From positions 1,364,001 through 1,428,000 of the forward strand of contig NC_013082.1 of NCBI RefSeq assembly GCF_000142805.1: a stretch of 64,000 bases of DNA, in the 5' to 3' direction. Origin of the DNA: Lachancea thermotolerans CBS 6340 (Eukaryota > Ascomycota > Saccharomycetes > Saccharomycetales > Saccharomycetaceae). Under the pieces are notes generated by a model, which had not been told where the DNA came from, made no database searches, and saw only the letters and a program-made list of their open reading frames with translations. Positions 8,633 to 18,265 of the stretch are shown here, one piece after another (the first letter of the stretch is position 1; every line of letters starts with the position of its first letter). The position numbers and the translations under genes are program-made.

Positions 8633-9278
8633 CAACTGCATAAGACATGCGCCCCAGGGCGTGTTTTGTGCAGTCGACGTAGCCTTACGTGGTGTGTACT
8701 TCCAAAGGTCTTACCGTATTGGACTACGGAAATCAGGCAGGCTTCGAGGAGGTTTATTTAGAGACGATTAACGATAATTCGATATCACATTAGCTATTCA
8801 ATTTATCTTTTTCCCAAGTGTTCATAAAATACGGGTAATCATGAGTTACGCCAGCGCGGGCTGAGTAGCTGTGAAATGGCGACATCAAAAACGTTGAACA
8901 CCATTTACTTTGCGTGGGTGGTTGGCGCTACCCGCAACTGTAGCTAGCTTTGTTAGATATGCTAGAACAATGCCAGGGCATCTGATTGTCCAGAGGCAAA
9001 CTTGAGTCACATTGTGCGCGTATTCGAAGTGTTTGGGGCCTTTCCTGGTCTGCTCAATGTGGCCTGCTCCATTCTCGGTGGTGTAACCGCTTTCCGCAAA
9101 GTTGTGCTTACGCGCTTGCTTATTCTTAGAATGCCAGGTTTTGCTGCTCAAAAACTCTCTTAGCCATGGTGCCATATTAAATGGATTAAAAGGCCGATAC
9201 GGATGATCAGCTGAAAGTGGTACAATATGGACGGCTTTCCTGTTCAAGATTGAGAGTAGACTTCCATAGCTTGCAGAA
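8633..9278. other. Intergenic region between snR62 and the DXO-like gene
   Basis: 646 bp that should hold the snR62 promoter on the right of the RNA and the 3' end of the DXO-like gene. A Reb1-type CGGGTAA is at 8832-8838. A 176-codon minus-strand reading frame runs from 9415 to 8885, overlapping the end of the DXO-like gene in another frame. I recognise nothing in it and treat it as chance. Confidence 0.4.
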
Positions 9279-10778
9279 TCATTCTTCGACAATTGCTTTT
9301 CGAGGCTTTCGAGGTTTTGTCGAAGATTTAACCAATTTCGTGTTTGAAGTTTGACGTGATTCAGCCTCAGGGTCTGAGAATGATCTGTCCTGTAGACTAG
9401 TTTGTTGCAAATCATTTGCCAGTTTGTCGACTTGGACGTCGGCCACAGGGACTTTGGGCTTGCGCATTTTTCGGGAAGCGCTGGTCAGGGATGAAGAGCC
9501 GCCTTTGCGGGCCGCAATCACTGGCTTGTATTCTAACGCATCTTTGCGTCCTTCCGAACGTGATCCAAAAAAGTTCGGGCGCGACCTCTTTAGAAACGCG
9601 TTTCTCTGCTCTTCGTGTTTCTCCAACAAAGATTCAAAACCTGGAGTAAAAGCAGTCTGGAACATAAGCTCCTGCCTTGGCGTTCTGATCACACTCAGCG
9701 GAGAATGTACTGACCGCTTTGTTATTAGGTAGAACTCTCCGTCTACGCATTCTCGGAAGAGGAAACTAATAAATTCTCCAACAGACGTGAGAGCCGTGAT
9801 GTAATGTCTATAGTAAAACCTTGGCTCTAACTCTTGTAGCTTTTGCTCAACCTCTGATATATGGAACTTTCGAACACCTACAAGATTAACCTTCTTATTC
9901 CTGATGCCGTAAACGAGATTTTCACAACCGGAGAACCGCGATTGTAAGCACGTCTTGAAGAACTTCATAAAAGATCTTTTGTTCACCAACAAATCAAGCA
10001 CTTCTGCGTTTGTCAACTCCTGCCACCGCACGCTATCCGGATTGCCTAGCCGAGGAAGAAAGCATTTAAGCTCAACGAAGCCGTTAGGTTTTTTTGCGCC
10101 AGGGAGTCGAAGATCATACTCTGCCATCATTACCGTACTAACATCCTTCTTGAGTGGAAGCTCAACCAGGCTAATTAGTGGGTTGTTGTCCTTGTTAGTC
10201 TCCGGTAGCGCAGTCCATGTCTGAGTATTCTGAGGCCACACATGTCGGCACATATCTTCGAACTTGTAGCCGCTGTACCACCCATCTCTTGCTTTGGAAG
10301 AGCCAAAAGTATCATCGCGCTGCGCGTCGTGCCATATAAACAGCCTACCATGTCTCAAATGAGCGACATGCCTTATTTTTTGAAAGTTATTGTCGAAGTG
10401 GGGAAAGAACGACAGTGCAATGTCAACCAGATCGCCGCGATTAGTGAAGACATCGGCTGTTTCAGGCATAAATTCCAACTGTGTTACGGCTAGGTTCAAT
10501 CGCGTGAGCCTTGGATTAGAGACGGGAATGACTCTTACGCCGAAGTCTTTGGACTCACCGGGCTTGCATATCATGGGCAAGGGCCTTTGATCATTGCCTT
10601 CGAGATAGGAGTCGAAGCTTCTATGCAGATCGTTGTAAGTCAAGAGGTCATAGAAAGCAGCGCACTTGTGTGCCTTCAGACAGGCATTGCCAGAAGCGTC
10701 GTTGTTCTCCTCATACCTGAAAGTTGCTTTGACGTGAGGAGAGGTGCGCAGCACTTTCGCCTTTGTCTTCGGGGGCAT
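9279..10778 (-). CDS. DXO/RAI1-family decapping / deNADding-type nuclease, divergent
   Basis: 499-residue protein of the DXO/Rai1 fold, which removes incomplete or NAD 5' caps and, in Dxo1, also digests RNA 5'-3'. Family signatures: FTNRGDLVDIALSFF (R114), YSGYKFE (168-174), the metal motifs E220-x-D222 (AEYD) and E236-x-K238 (VELK), and KFFKTCLQ with Q279, followed by NLVYGIRNKKVNLVGVRKF. The R-x4-VD stretch resembles S. cerevisiae Dxo1 (TTRHHIVDLTM) more than Rai1. All expected catalytic residues are present. A basic, low-complexity tail of about 120 residues has no counterpart in Dxo1. In S. cerevisiae DXO1 is YDR370C, far from CUE5-WHI2, so the gene is out of place here. It could be the Dxo1 orthologue or an extra paralogue; sequence alone cannot decide. 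Confidence 0.85.
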   Translation of the reverse strand: MPPKTKAKVLRTSPHVKATFRYEENNDASGNACLKAHKCAAFYDLLTYNDLHRSFDSYLEGNDQRPLPMICKPGESKDFGVRVIPVSNPRLTRLNLAVTQLEFMPETADVFTNRGDLVDIALSFFPHFDNNFQKIRHVAHLRHGRLFIWHDAQRDDTFGSSKARDGWYSGYKFEDMCRHVWPQNTQTWTALPETNKDNNPLISLVELPLKKDVSTVMMAEYDLRLPGAKKPNGFVELKCFLPRLGNPDSVRWQELTNAEVLDLLVNKRSFMKFFKTCLQSRFSGCENLVYGIRNKKVNLVGVRKFHISEVEQKLQELEPRFYYRHYITALTSVGEFISFLFRECVDGEFYLITKRSVHSPLSVIRTPRQELMFQTAFTPGFESLLEKHEEQRNAFLKRSRPNFFGSRSEGRKDALEYKPVIAARKGGSSSLTSASRKMRKPKVPVADVQVDKLANDLQQTSLQDRSFSDPEAESRQTSNTKLVKSSTKPRKPRKAIVEE

Positions 10779-12159
10779 ATGAGTGCAGTCTTGTGGATAA
10801 TTTCCACGAAATAGCGCCGCTTCGATGGGTCAGACTGGCTAGTGCACGAGCCATTGACCAGTCATCTACATTTTCGTTGACACTGAATTTTTTTAAGTAT
10901 AGAGGCTACTTAATGAAAAGTTAGACGAAGCGCCAGCATACATGGGGGGAGCGTTTCATCAAACCTCGCGCAGGTGGCTCGAAAGAAGAAAACTGACATC
11001 TTTATTTGCGCCTTCCGGTGTAAGTTGTTGGCTTTTCTGAAGCATTCGGTGTATATATCAAGAAACGCATCAGACAGCGAGAGCGGCAATGGAGGGACAC
11101 TTCTTCCAGTCCGTGCGCTTCAGAGTAGCGTGCTTACGAGAGTCACACTGTTGAAATTTGTGCTCTTCTTCAGGCCAAAGAATGTGGGCAAATGCGTTTT
11201 AAGAATCTTTGGTGCACTCTAGGTATAATAATATATGACAAACAATGCTGCTGTTCCGCAATGCAAAGGCTACTTTTTTTCGACCCAAAACCTCGTATGG
11301 CCCTTCGTCACGCAGGGGCCTCATGCTTTTGCCATTGGGATCGCTCCTCGCAATCCATGTGCCGCTTAAAGCCACTGGAATGTTAACAAATTTTAGAAAG
11401 AGTCTTGTACCACATTCTACACTCCAAAGAGCTATCTGCAAGGCGCATATATTGCTAGTGCTTCATGAACAACCGAGAAGCGCACATCGAGCTCTCTATT
11501 TGGACGTCACTCTGTACTATAGTGACGCTGGACCAGGCTTGGCAAAAAGAAGCGCGCCAAAATGAGGGTTTGTACAGCACAGCACCCGCTCCACTGCTAT
11601 AGAAGCTGGAACCATGTGCGCAGCTATCATTCACTCATTCAGTCGAGCCCATTGGCGGCCCTGCGGACCCAGCGTACTGATGCCGGTTATCACTATATAC
11701 GCCGCTAATTTCATCGAGTGGTTGGAAGTGCATTGGGACTGCCGGCGGTATCTGCTCTATACTCTTGTAATTGGGACTAACACATCTTACTGCGCTGCCA
11801 CTCTTTCCCTCTCTGGCCTCCGATTTGTCTTCGCAGTCAAATTTCAAAATTTTCCAGATTTCGCAACACCCGCGCTCGAGGTACTCTTCGAGTTTAGAGC
11901 AGCTCCAGTGGAGTCCCAATACTCTTTTTGACACGCCAATTCGACCCTAGAATCATCGTATATCTTATCAACTTGTCTCTCTATTCCTGTTTAATGTCGT
12001 TACCCGGGCCGTCAACGCGTCTCTTGCTAATTTTCAAAAGGGAATTGAGAAAGATCTTTAATCTCATAGCTGACCTTCGCTCAACCCTCAAATTCGTGTT
12101 ATTTGGATTGCATTCAGTAATTATAGAACGTTTGGTGCACCAGAGCTGTTTCCGTTGGC
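10779..12159. promoter_or_regulatory. Divergent promoter region, DXO-like gene / WHI2
   Basis: 1.4 kb with no recognisable gene. A Reb1-type site TTACCCG is at 12000-12006, about 155 bp before the WHI2 ATG, a typical distance. AT-rich stretches are near 10885-10920 and 11225-11240. No tRNA, snoRNA or LTR-like ends were seen. Confidence 0.4.
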
Positions 12160-13497
12160 ATGCCAGAAGTCCAAAGTGTCATAACGCAGGTTTCTGCGGA
12201 GCAAGCGCCCGTACCTGTCATGCAGGAAACGAGCCAAGACTTCCTAGATGATGACTCGCTCATCCACCTCAACATTCAGGAAAACCACTACTACATCACG
12301 CGCGACCAACTGATGTCATTGCCGGAGTCGTTGCTGCTATGTCTGTTCCCCTCTGGTGTGTTCATGGACCGCATGGGCCAGGTGATCACGAACCTTACTT
12401 CGCAAGACGAAGTCTACATAGGCAACTTCCCACCCCTGTGCTTCGAGTATATCATGGAGAACTACGTCCGCGCGCAAGAGGACTTGATGAACTTTCCTGT
12501 GGACGAGATTTTTGACCGCGGTACGTCCGCACGCGAGCAGTCGCGCTTTTTCGGGTTCTCTTCGCCGGCTTCCGCTAACTCTATGGGCGGCGAGTCTGAG
12601 ATTTTGCACGAAAAGCCCAGCATTATTGTACTCCGAGAAGACTTGGACTACTACTGCGTGCCGCAACAGAAGCTAGCATATGCGCCGGACGCCTCGCAAG
12701 AAATGAAAAACGAGCTTCTCGACAATTTTATGGCCGAGACCAAGCTGGCTGCTGGCAGTCACTTGTCCGCGCAAACCAGCGTGTTTCAGGGCCTGCATAG
12801 CTCAAACAGACTGAAAAGGCCGCAGAACGACTCTTCGGGCACCAATGCGACGCAGAAACTCGGCCCCGCGGAGCAGCACCTTATGGACATGCTATGTTCC
12901 TCCGGCTTCAACGAATCCTCAGAGTGGGGCAACCGTGCCCAAGAGCCTGGAAAGACCGTAATCAGCTCCCTGTCTCTGTGTCGCTTGGCGAACGAGACCA
13001 CGCAAGAATTCCGTGATAAAGTGGATGATGCTAAGCGCAAGCACGAGGAAGAGGCTAAGAATGCACACCGGAACTCTGAGCTTGGCGCGCAGAACCCTCT
13101 GACTCCGCTTGGATCGCGCTCCTCGCCCTCCCCCGCACAGCAGGATAAGCGCAAATCGAGGCTTTCCTCACTTGCGGACAACGTTCGCTCGCGTTCCGCG
13201 TCACGCCATCGCTCGTCCTCCCGACAAAGAATAGAACAGGCGCCTACTCTTTACGAATTGGTCCCTCGGCCCGACATCAACGCCAAGCTGCTGCTTTTCT
13301 GGAAGAAGCCTGCCCGTAAGTGCTGGTGGGGCGAACAAGATACCGTATTGGATCTCAAGCTCTACGGTAAGATCGATACTGAAACTGGCGCACTTCTGCT
13401 CTTGCCTTCTGGGCCCATTGTCACCGTGAAAGTGCCGGTCAAGCTTCACGTGAGAAGAGTCTGGACCCTGGAGCTGAGCATCGTTGGCGTCGAATAG
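12160..13497 (+). CDS. WHI2: Whi2 general stress / TORC1-dampening phosphatase partner
   Basis: 445-residue protein. It forms a complex with the phosphatase Psr1/Psr2 that activates the stress response and lowers TORC1 signalling in low amino acids. A BTB/KCTD-like N-terminal domain covers about residues 30-110 (DDSLIHLNIQENHYYITRDQ, then LPESLLLCLFPSGVF). Blocks nearly identical to S. cerevisiae Whi2 are LGPAEQHLMDMLCSSGF, GKTVISSLSLCRLANETT, KRKSRLSSLADNVRS and, at the C-terminus, KPARKCWWGE and RRVWTLELS. The Ser/Arg-rich segment around 325-355 is disordered. The gene order WHI2-IRC23-TOM6 equals YOR043W-YOR045W. In S. cerevisiae WHI2 is a frequent site of spontaneous loss; this copy is intact. 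Confidence 0.96.
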   Translation: MPEVQSVITQVSAEQAPVPVMQETSQDFLDDDSLIHLNIQENHYYITRDQLMSLPESLLLCLFPSGVFMDRMGQVITNLTSQDEVYIGNFPPLCFEYIMENYVRAQEDLMNFPVDEIFDRGTSAREQSRFFGFSSPASANSMGGESEILHEKPSIIVLREDLDYYCVPQQKLAYAPDASQEMKNELLDNFMAETKLAAGSHLSAQTSVFQGLHSSNRLKRPQNDSSGTNATQKLGPAEQHLMDMLCSSGFNESSEWGNRAQEPGKTVISSLSLCRLANETTQEFRDKVDDAKRKHEEEAKNAHRNSELGAQNPLTPLGSRSSPSPAQQDKRKSRLSSLADNVRSRSASRHRSSSRQRIEQAPTLYELVPRPDINAKLLLFWKKPARKCWWGEQDTVLDLKLYGKIDTETGALLLLPSGPIVTVKVPVKLHVRRVWTLELSIVGVE

Positions 13498-14062
13498 AGT
13501 CCGGGGATATTTGCCATAGCTTCTCAGCCGAAGTGGGCCGGCGACAGTTCCTACATTCTACGTAACTGTAATAATGCGGGTTTTATTCCAACGCAACCAG
13601 TGTGCCAAGAAATTGAGCGGGGCTTCTTATCATGCTGCCTCGTTCGTGCGAATCCTCCGTAGTCCTTTACTAGCAACCAGAATGTAATCTTAGGACTGTG
13701 AAGGTCATTCAGCGCGTTCTTCAAGCCGCGGATCAGAAACCTCAAAACCACTTTATTATTGCGCCTCGCGAGACTTCTAGGCTGTAACGGAACCGATTTG
13801 CATGCTTCAGAGCTGGATTCTTTTCCCTAAAAGGACAATTCTCAGTTGAGAGTCGCATTCCAGCCGGTTGGGCTGCTGAATCGCTGTTTTTACTGCGGCA
13901 TACGGACCTGTCGGCTTGTTCATTAAAATTTGACAACATCAGCTGTCTCGTGGTTAATAAAATATTTAAGGTCCATCGCCTGATCCAAGATGAGGTTCAA
14001 GATATTAAAATCGCAATATCAAAAGTGAAGAAAAGCGAAAAGTCTGGATAATCGACAGGGCC
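13498..14062. other. WHI2-IRC23 intergenic region
   Basis: 565 bp. Only short chance reading frames are present. An AT-rich stretch with TATTTAAGG at about 13962-13971 may be the IRC23/BSC2 core promoter. Nothing else was recognised. Confidence 0.3.
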
Positions 14063-14608
14063 ATGGCGCAAATGGCAGAACTTTTGCAGTGCGCTTGGTT
14101 AGCGGTTACGTTCGCAGCAAAACTGGTGCAGATAGGCCTATGCACCTTAGCGGTGTTGTTGTTGGGGCCGCTTATCGCGCTTTACATGTATGATGTGATG
14201 CTATACGTGTGGCGAGTTATGGTGAATGGGCACGTTGCTGCTGAAGCAGAGTTCAGCGGGAGCAGCAAGTCGCTAGGGTCTGACGGCGCTGCCCGCGAAG
14301 GCGCCCAAACAAGAGCGCCTATCGAAGCTCTAGCGTACGATACAGCGCCTGCCGGGGGCAGCGAGAGCGAGAACGAGACCGCATATCACAGCGATAGCGC
14401 GCCTGATACCGATGCAGAGTGGGAGATGTCCGCGACGCCCCCTAGCTCATCACGGAACCCGCGCCAGATGCGGCCTCGCTTTGGAGCGATCAAGGGATCC
14501 TACGCGCGACTCTCAGACCTTATCACGGTGACAATATCCACCGGCGCGGATGAAGACTGCGTGGAAGGTCGCGAGCAGGAGGTGACTCTTATCTCAAGCA
14601 GAGCCTGA
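14063..14608 (+). CDS. IRC23: Irc23/Bsc2-family small ER membrane protein
   Basis: 181-residue protein with one or two hydrophobic helices at residues 8-55. The stretch LLGPLIALYMYDVMLYVWRV resembles LLIPFLGLYAFDLFLYVYRM of S. cerevisiae Irc23. The rest is hydrophilic, acidic and Ser-rich. It is the single counterpart of the pair IRC23 (YOR044W) and BSC2 (YDR275W), and sits exactly between WHI2 and TOM6 as expected. The biochemical role of the family is unknown; Irc23 has been placed at the ER. Identity rests more on position and the membrane segment than on overall similarity. Confidence 0.82.
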   Translation: MAQMAELLQCAWLAVTFAAKLVQIGLCTLAVLLLGPLIALYMYDVMLYVWRVMVNGHVAAEAEFSGSSKSLGSDGAAREGAQTRAPIEALAYDTAPAGGSESENETAYHSDSAPDTDAEWEMSATPPSSSRNPRQMRPRFGAIKGSYARLSDLITVTISTGADEDCVEGREQEVTLISSRA

Positions 14609-15074
14609 GACACGGGATTTGCAGGCCCTTTAAGGGTCGTGAGCTGCGCTCTGCGAGCACACCACTATACAGTGCCGCGAGAAGCGCTCTTGATAACATT
14701 CAGGCGTAACATGATGCTGGTCATACATACTATTTAGGTCCCCGGAGGCCCATTCTATAACAGGATTGTCTAATATTTTGGTTTGGTAACACGAAGGCTG
14801 CGCTGCAACCTCGCACGCAGCGTCAGCTTTTTCGGGACCGAAAAAAATCAATTTCATTGAATGGACGCTAACACATGCACTGCACAGCTCATCGCATGGC
14901 CCGCCGAAGCGCTCATGGCATTGTCCCAGCCGTCATCGACTGCTATGTACATCGCAGGCCTGGCTATGATCACGTGCTCCGTTTCTCCCTTGGTACGAGC
15001 TCAAATTTTTCACGACTTAAGCTTCTTGAAACCTCTAGCAAAAACAAGACAGCGACAAAGACACAAAGCACACA
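14609..15074. promoter_or_regulatory. IRC23-TOM6 intergenic region
   Basis: 466 bp, presumably the TOM6 promoter. An E-box CACGTG (in ATCACGTGCT) is at 14971-14976, about 100 bp before the TOM6 ATG. The last 60 bp before the ATG are A/C-rich, as is usual for a yeast leader. Short reading frames across TOM6 are in the wrong frame. Confidence 0.35.
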
Positions 15075-15248
15075 ATGTCTGCCAGATTTACCGCTCCAGG
15101 AGCTGGTGCGCCAGCCAAGAAGCCTTCTAGATTCGAACAGTTCAAGCAAACACCCGCGTTCCCCGTTTTGGTGAACCTAGGTTTGTTTGTCGCTGGTGTT
15201 GCGTTCATTCAATCGCCATTGATGGACATGATGGCCCCTCAGTTGTAA
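15075..15248 (+). CDS. TOM6: Tom6, small subunit of the mitochondrial outer-membrane translocase
   Basis: 57-codon gene found by reading from ATG 15075: MSARFTAPGAGAPAKKPSRF, then EQFKQTPAFPVLVNLGLFVAG and ending SPLMDMMAPQL. It has a positively charged, Pro/Ala-rich cytosolic N-terminus and one C-terminal membrane helix (about residues 30-48), the layout of Tom6. Tom6 stabilises association of Tom22 and Tom40 in the TOM complex. Length is close to the S. cerevisiae protein (61 aa). Position between IRC23 and the PMP3-DBP5 pair agrees with YOR045W. Confidence 0.93.
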   Translation: MSARFTAPGAGAPAKKPSRFEQFKQTPAFPVLVNLGLFVAGVAFIQSPLMDMMAPQL

Positions 15249-15868
15249 GCGGCGGGCACCTCCGCATGCGGCCAGGCGCCGGCAACGAATGGGCCCAGGG
15301 CTGGGAAGCCCGCAATAGCAATGTTTGCGAGGCGCTATTCCAGCCCCTCCACGGCGTGCGAGTTATTAAATATTGTAAATAGGTGAAGCACTGAAGAAGC
15401 AAGTTTCAAAAGATAGCAACACATGGCGGCGCCTTGGCGTGCGTCTTTTCGTTGAGTACAGTTTGCCCTGGGCGGCTTTAGCCGTTGGCTAACTGCCAGC
15501 CCCTTGACGTGAATTGTCAGGGGGCGCGGCTGAGGGCCTGCAGCTCTATGCAAAAGAGGCATCTAGGACGCACAGCTTGCCACGGGGAGGTATTCAGCAG
15601 CGCGGTAATCAATTGCGCTCGCGGGATGAGATACCGCAACCGTCGCGAGACGCAGACGTTCCGACGTAATGTAACGTTAGAGATCCTGGCAGTTTTGGTG
15701 CCCGGCGCATCCGGGAGCGCCACCCCGTCTACGAGAGAAGCACTTCTCCGCGTTTACGCTTCCTCGCTCGAGCCACTAGCTCCCCCCCCCCCCCACCTAG
15801 CTCACACAACCACGCTTCATTTCTAGAATACACTTTACTATTGCACTAAAGCTACTTAGCTAACTAGT
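15249..15868. other. Convergent TOM6-PMP3 intergenic region with a poly-C tract
   Basis: 620 bp between the 3' ends of TOM6 and PMP3. It contains an uninterrupted run of 13 C at 15782-15794. No RNA gene or promoter was recognised. Reading frames here are short and unlike known proteins. Confidence 0.35.
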
Positions 15869-16099
15869 TTAGTTGCCGCTCAACACAACGTACAGGGCGT
15901 ACAGCATTCCGGGAAAGAAGAACAGAATGGTTAGGATAAGGTCAATGATACACTCGCTGCCCCAGCCCTTAGCTAGGAATACTGCCAAAGGAGGCAAGAA
16001 AAGAGCTATTTCTCCTTGTTAGTAAATCCCGAAATCTCCAACTTCAAGGCTCACAATTCACATACCAATGATGATGTTAACGATTTTGCTGCTGTCCAT
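15869..16099 (-). CDS. PMP3: Pmp3 plasma-membrane proteolipid (spliced)
   Basis: Two exons on the minus strand: exon 1 16066-16099 and exon 2 15869-16005. The 60-nt intron (16006-16065) starts GTATGT, has the branch site TACTAAC at 16018-16024 and ends ATAG. The spliced product has 56 residues, MDSSKIVNIIIALFLPPLAV at the N-terminus and FFFPGMLYALYVVLSGN at the end, matching S. cerevisiae Pmp3 almost residue for residue. It is a two-helix protein that limits cation influx by affecting membrane potential; loss in yeast causes salt sensitivity. TOM6-PMP3-DBP5 interleaves YOR045W, YDR276C and YOR046C. Confidence 0.95.
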
Positions 16100-16458
16100 T
16101 TTGAATGATAGGCTTCTTGACTGATTCGCTGAGATGTTGTGCACCGGAGAGCGAGGTTATTGATTGTTGTAGCCATTCAAATAAAGTTTCAATATTTATC
16201 GGTATATATGTTTTTTTCCTGCTTAGAAAATCCTAAATAACAACACCGCGTTTAGGTAATTGGACCGTTGAGCGATAAAATGGCTAAATGCATCGCGAAA
16301 GATGCTGACCTTTACTATCAGCACGGCGCGCACAGCTATGGACATGCGTTTTCAGGTTGCGAACATAAAAGCAAGCTTCTGAGATATTAGATGTTTTTCG
16401 AGCGCAGACAGGGCTGCACAGCTTGTTGTCCGGTGTCTTAGCTATAGTCTAGCGGTGC
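16100..16458. promoter_or_regulatory. PMP3 upstream / DBP5 downstream region
   Basis: 359 bp. It must carry the PMP3 promoter (reading leftwards) and the DBP5 terminator. An AT-rich stretch with TATA-like sequence lies at 16190-16215. No further features were seen. Confidence 0.3.
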
Positions 16459-17977
16459 TTACTGCTTCAAAACTTTCTTTACAATTTTCTCGACCTCATC
16501 CCAGTCATCGGTGGGAACACGCGTCATCTCAATGTCACCGAAGTACTTCTGGATTGCGGTCAGCACCTCAAAGGACTTCTTGTCGTGAACGAACGAGATG
16601 GCAACACCCGTACGGCCAAATCTGCCAGTTCTGCCGATACGATGAATGTAGGTTGAGGGGTCAGCTTTGCCCTGGAAGGTTGTAGGAAGATCGTAGTTGA
16701 CCACCATGGACACAGTTGGGATATCAATACCACGAGCCAACACATTTGTAGTGATTAAGACCTTGGAGCGGCCTTCACGGAAATCGTCGATCAAGCGGTC
16801 TCTTTCTGAGGCTTGCAGGTCACCGTGCAAGATAGAGACTTGGTGGCCCGCCTGTTTCAGCTTGGCATACAGGACATTGGCCGTCTGCTTAGTCTGCACG
16901 AAAATAATGGAGGAACCAATGGTTAACAGTCCATACAACTCCGTCAGCACCTCGAACTTGTTGTTCTCATCAGTACAGTCCATGAACAGCTGTTTGATAG
17001 CTGCAACATTAACTTCGTTTCTTTGCAGCTCCAGCGAGTTGGCATCTGGCACCACTTTGCGTGCGTAGTTCCTCACACCATCGTCGAACGTCGCTGAGAA
17101 AAGCACCAATTGCGCTGACTTGGGCAGGAACTTCTTGACTCGCAGACATTGGTCTCCGAGCCCCTGTTTATCCAACATGTTGTCTGCTTCGTCGAGCACA
17201 AACACCTTGACCTGGCCTAGCTGGATCATTTTCCGGCGCATCAGGTCTAAAACAGTTCCGGGTGTACCCACTACGATCTGCGCGTTGACAGGCTTGTTTT
17301 TCTCGAAAGAGTCTGGGACAATAAGCTGAGAGGAGATCTTAGTAAACTTTCCCATTTCCTGGATAACTTCCAACGTCTGTCTGGCAAGTTCTCTTGCAGG
17401 AGCCAAGCAAATTGCCTGCGTTTGGGGCACTGCTGGGTCGACGCGTGACAGCATTGTGAGAGAGAAGGCAGCAGTTTTGCCTGTGCCCGACTGGGACTGC
17501 GCAATCATGTTTCTAGGTGGGTTATGAAGCAGCAAAGGAAGGGCTCTCTCCTGAATCTTGGAAGGTTTCTGGAACTTCATGGCGTAAAGCCCCTTGAGAA
17601 GCTCTGGCGCCAAACCTAGCTCCTCGAAAGATTTGATACTGTACAGAGGAGAGTTTGGATCACCCTGCAGGTCGGCCAGCTTGACTTTGACTTCGTACTC
17701 AGACTTAACCAAGTTCGAGTCTTGCTCTTTCTTTTTCTGGTCAGCAGTCTCATCTTTAGGAACGCCCTGCTCTTCAGGAGCGCTTTGCTCTTTTTGCTCA
17801 ACGGTCTTAGCGTCGGGAGCTTGGTCCTTCTTCGATTCTATGTTCAAAGACGCTAGCAGGTCAGCTGCATCGGCTTTCTTTGAAGTGTCTGGCCAATAAC
17901 GGGTTTGCAGTTAGTAGAATTCCGCGCGCTCAGGTCGCAAGAAGGAGGCTAGGTTTTGTAATTGACATACCAGTCAT
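16459..17977 (-). CDS. DBP5: DEAD-box mRNA-export helicase Dbp5 (spliced)
   Basis: Exon 1 is only 7 nt (17971-17977, ATGACTG). The 82-nt intron (17889-17970) has GTATGT, TACTAAC (revcomp at 17910-17916) and a CAG end. Exon 2 is 16459-17888. The spliced protein has 478 residues and starts MTDTSKKADAADLLASLNIE, matching MSDTKRDPADLLASLKID of S. cerevisiae. Without splicing, the first in-frame Met would drop the conserved ADLLASL block. Helicase motifs: AQSQSGTGKT (I), VLDEAD (II), FSATF (III), HRIGRTGRFGR (VI). Dbp5 remodels mRNPs at the cytoplasmic face of the nuclear pore with Gle1-IP6 and also acts in translation termination. Confidence 0.96.
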
Positions 17978-18265
17978 GATTAAATCTAATCAGTTCTTTG
18001 ACGTTGCCTTTTGTTGGTTATGTCTGTAAGTTAGAAAAATCTTTTATACTAATGTAAATCTCATGTGACAGGTATTGAAAGAGGAAAGTTCGATGACATA
18101 AATGCTTATTCTTAGCCTGCCACGACAGCAGGTCTTCGATATATATTACTTAGTTGGACCAGCCAGTACTTGAATGCAGCGTAGAATCATTTAAACATGC
18201 TTTGGTGGTGCTTGTACGAGGGGATGCCATTTTTTATCAAATGCACGCAGAATATGAGAGCCAGC

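Noticed and set aside
8885-9415. 176-codon minus-strand frame overlapping the end of the DXO-like gene
   Set aside because: Starts inside the DXO-like gene in another frame, no similarity recognised, and the DXO frame ends normally. Probably chance, though a downstream small gene cannot be fully excluded.
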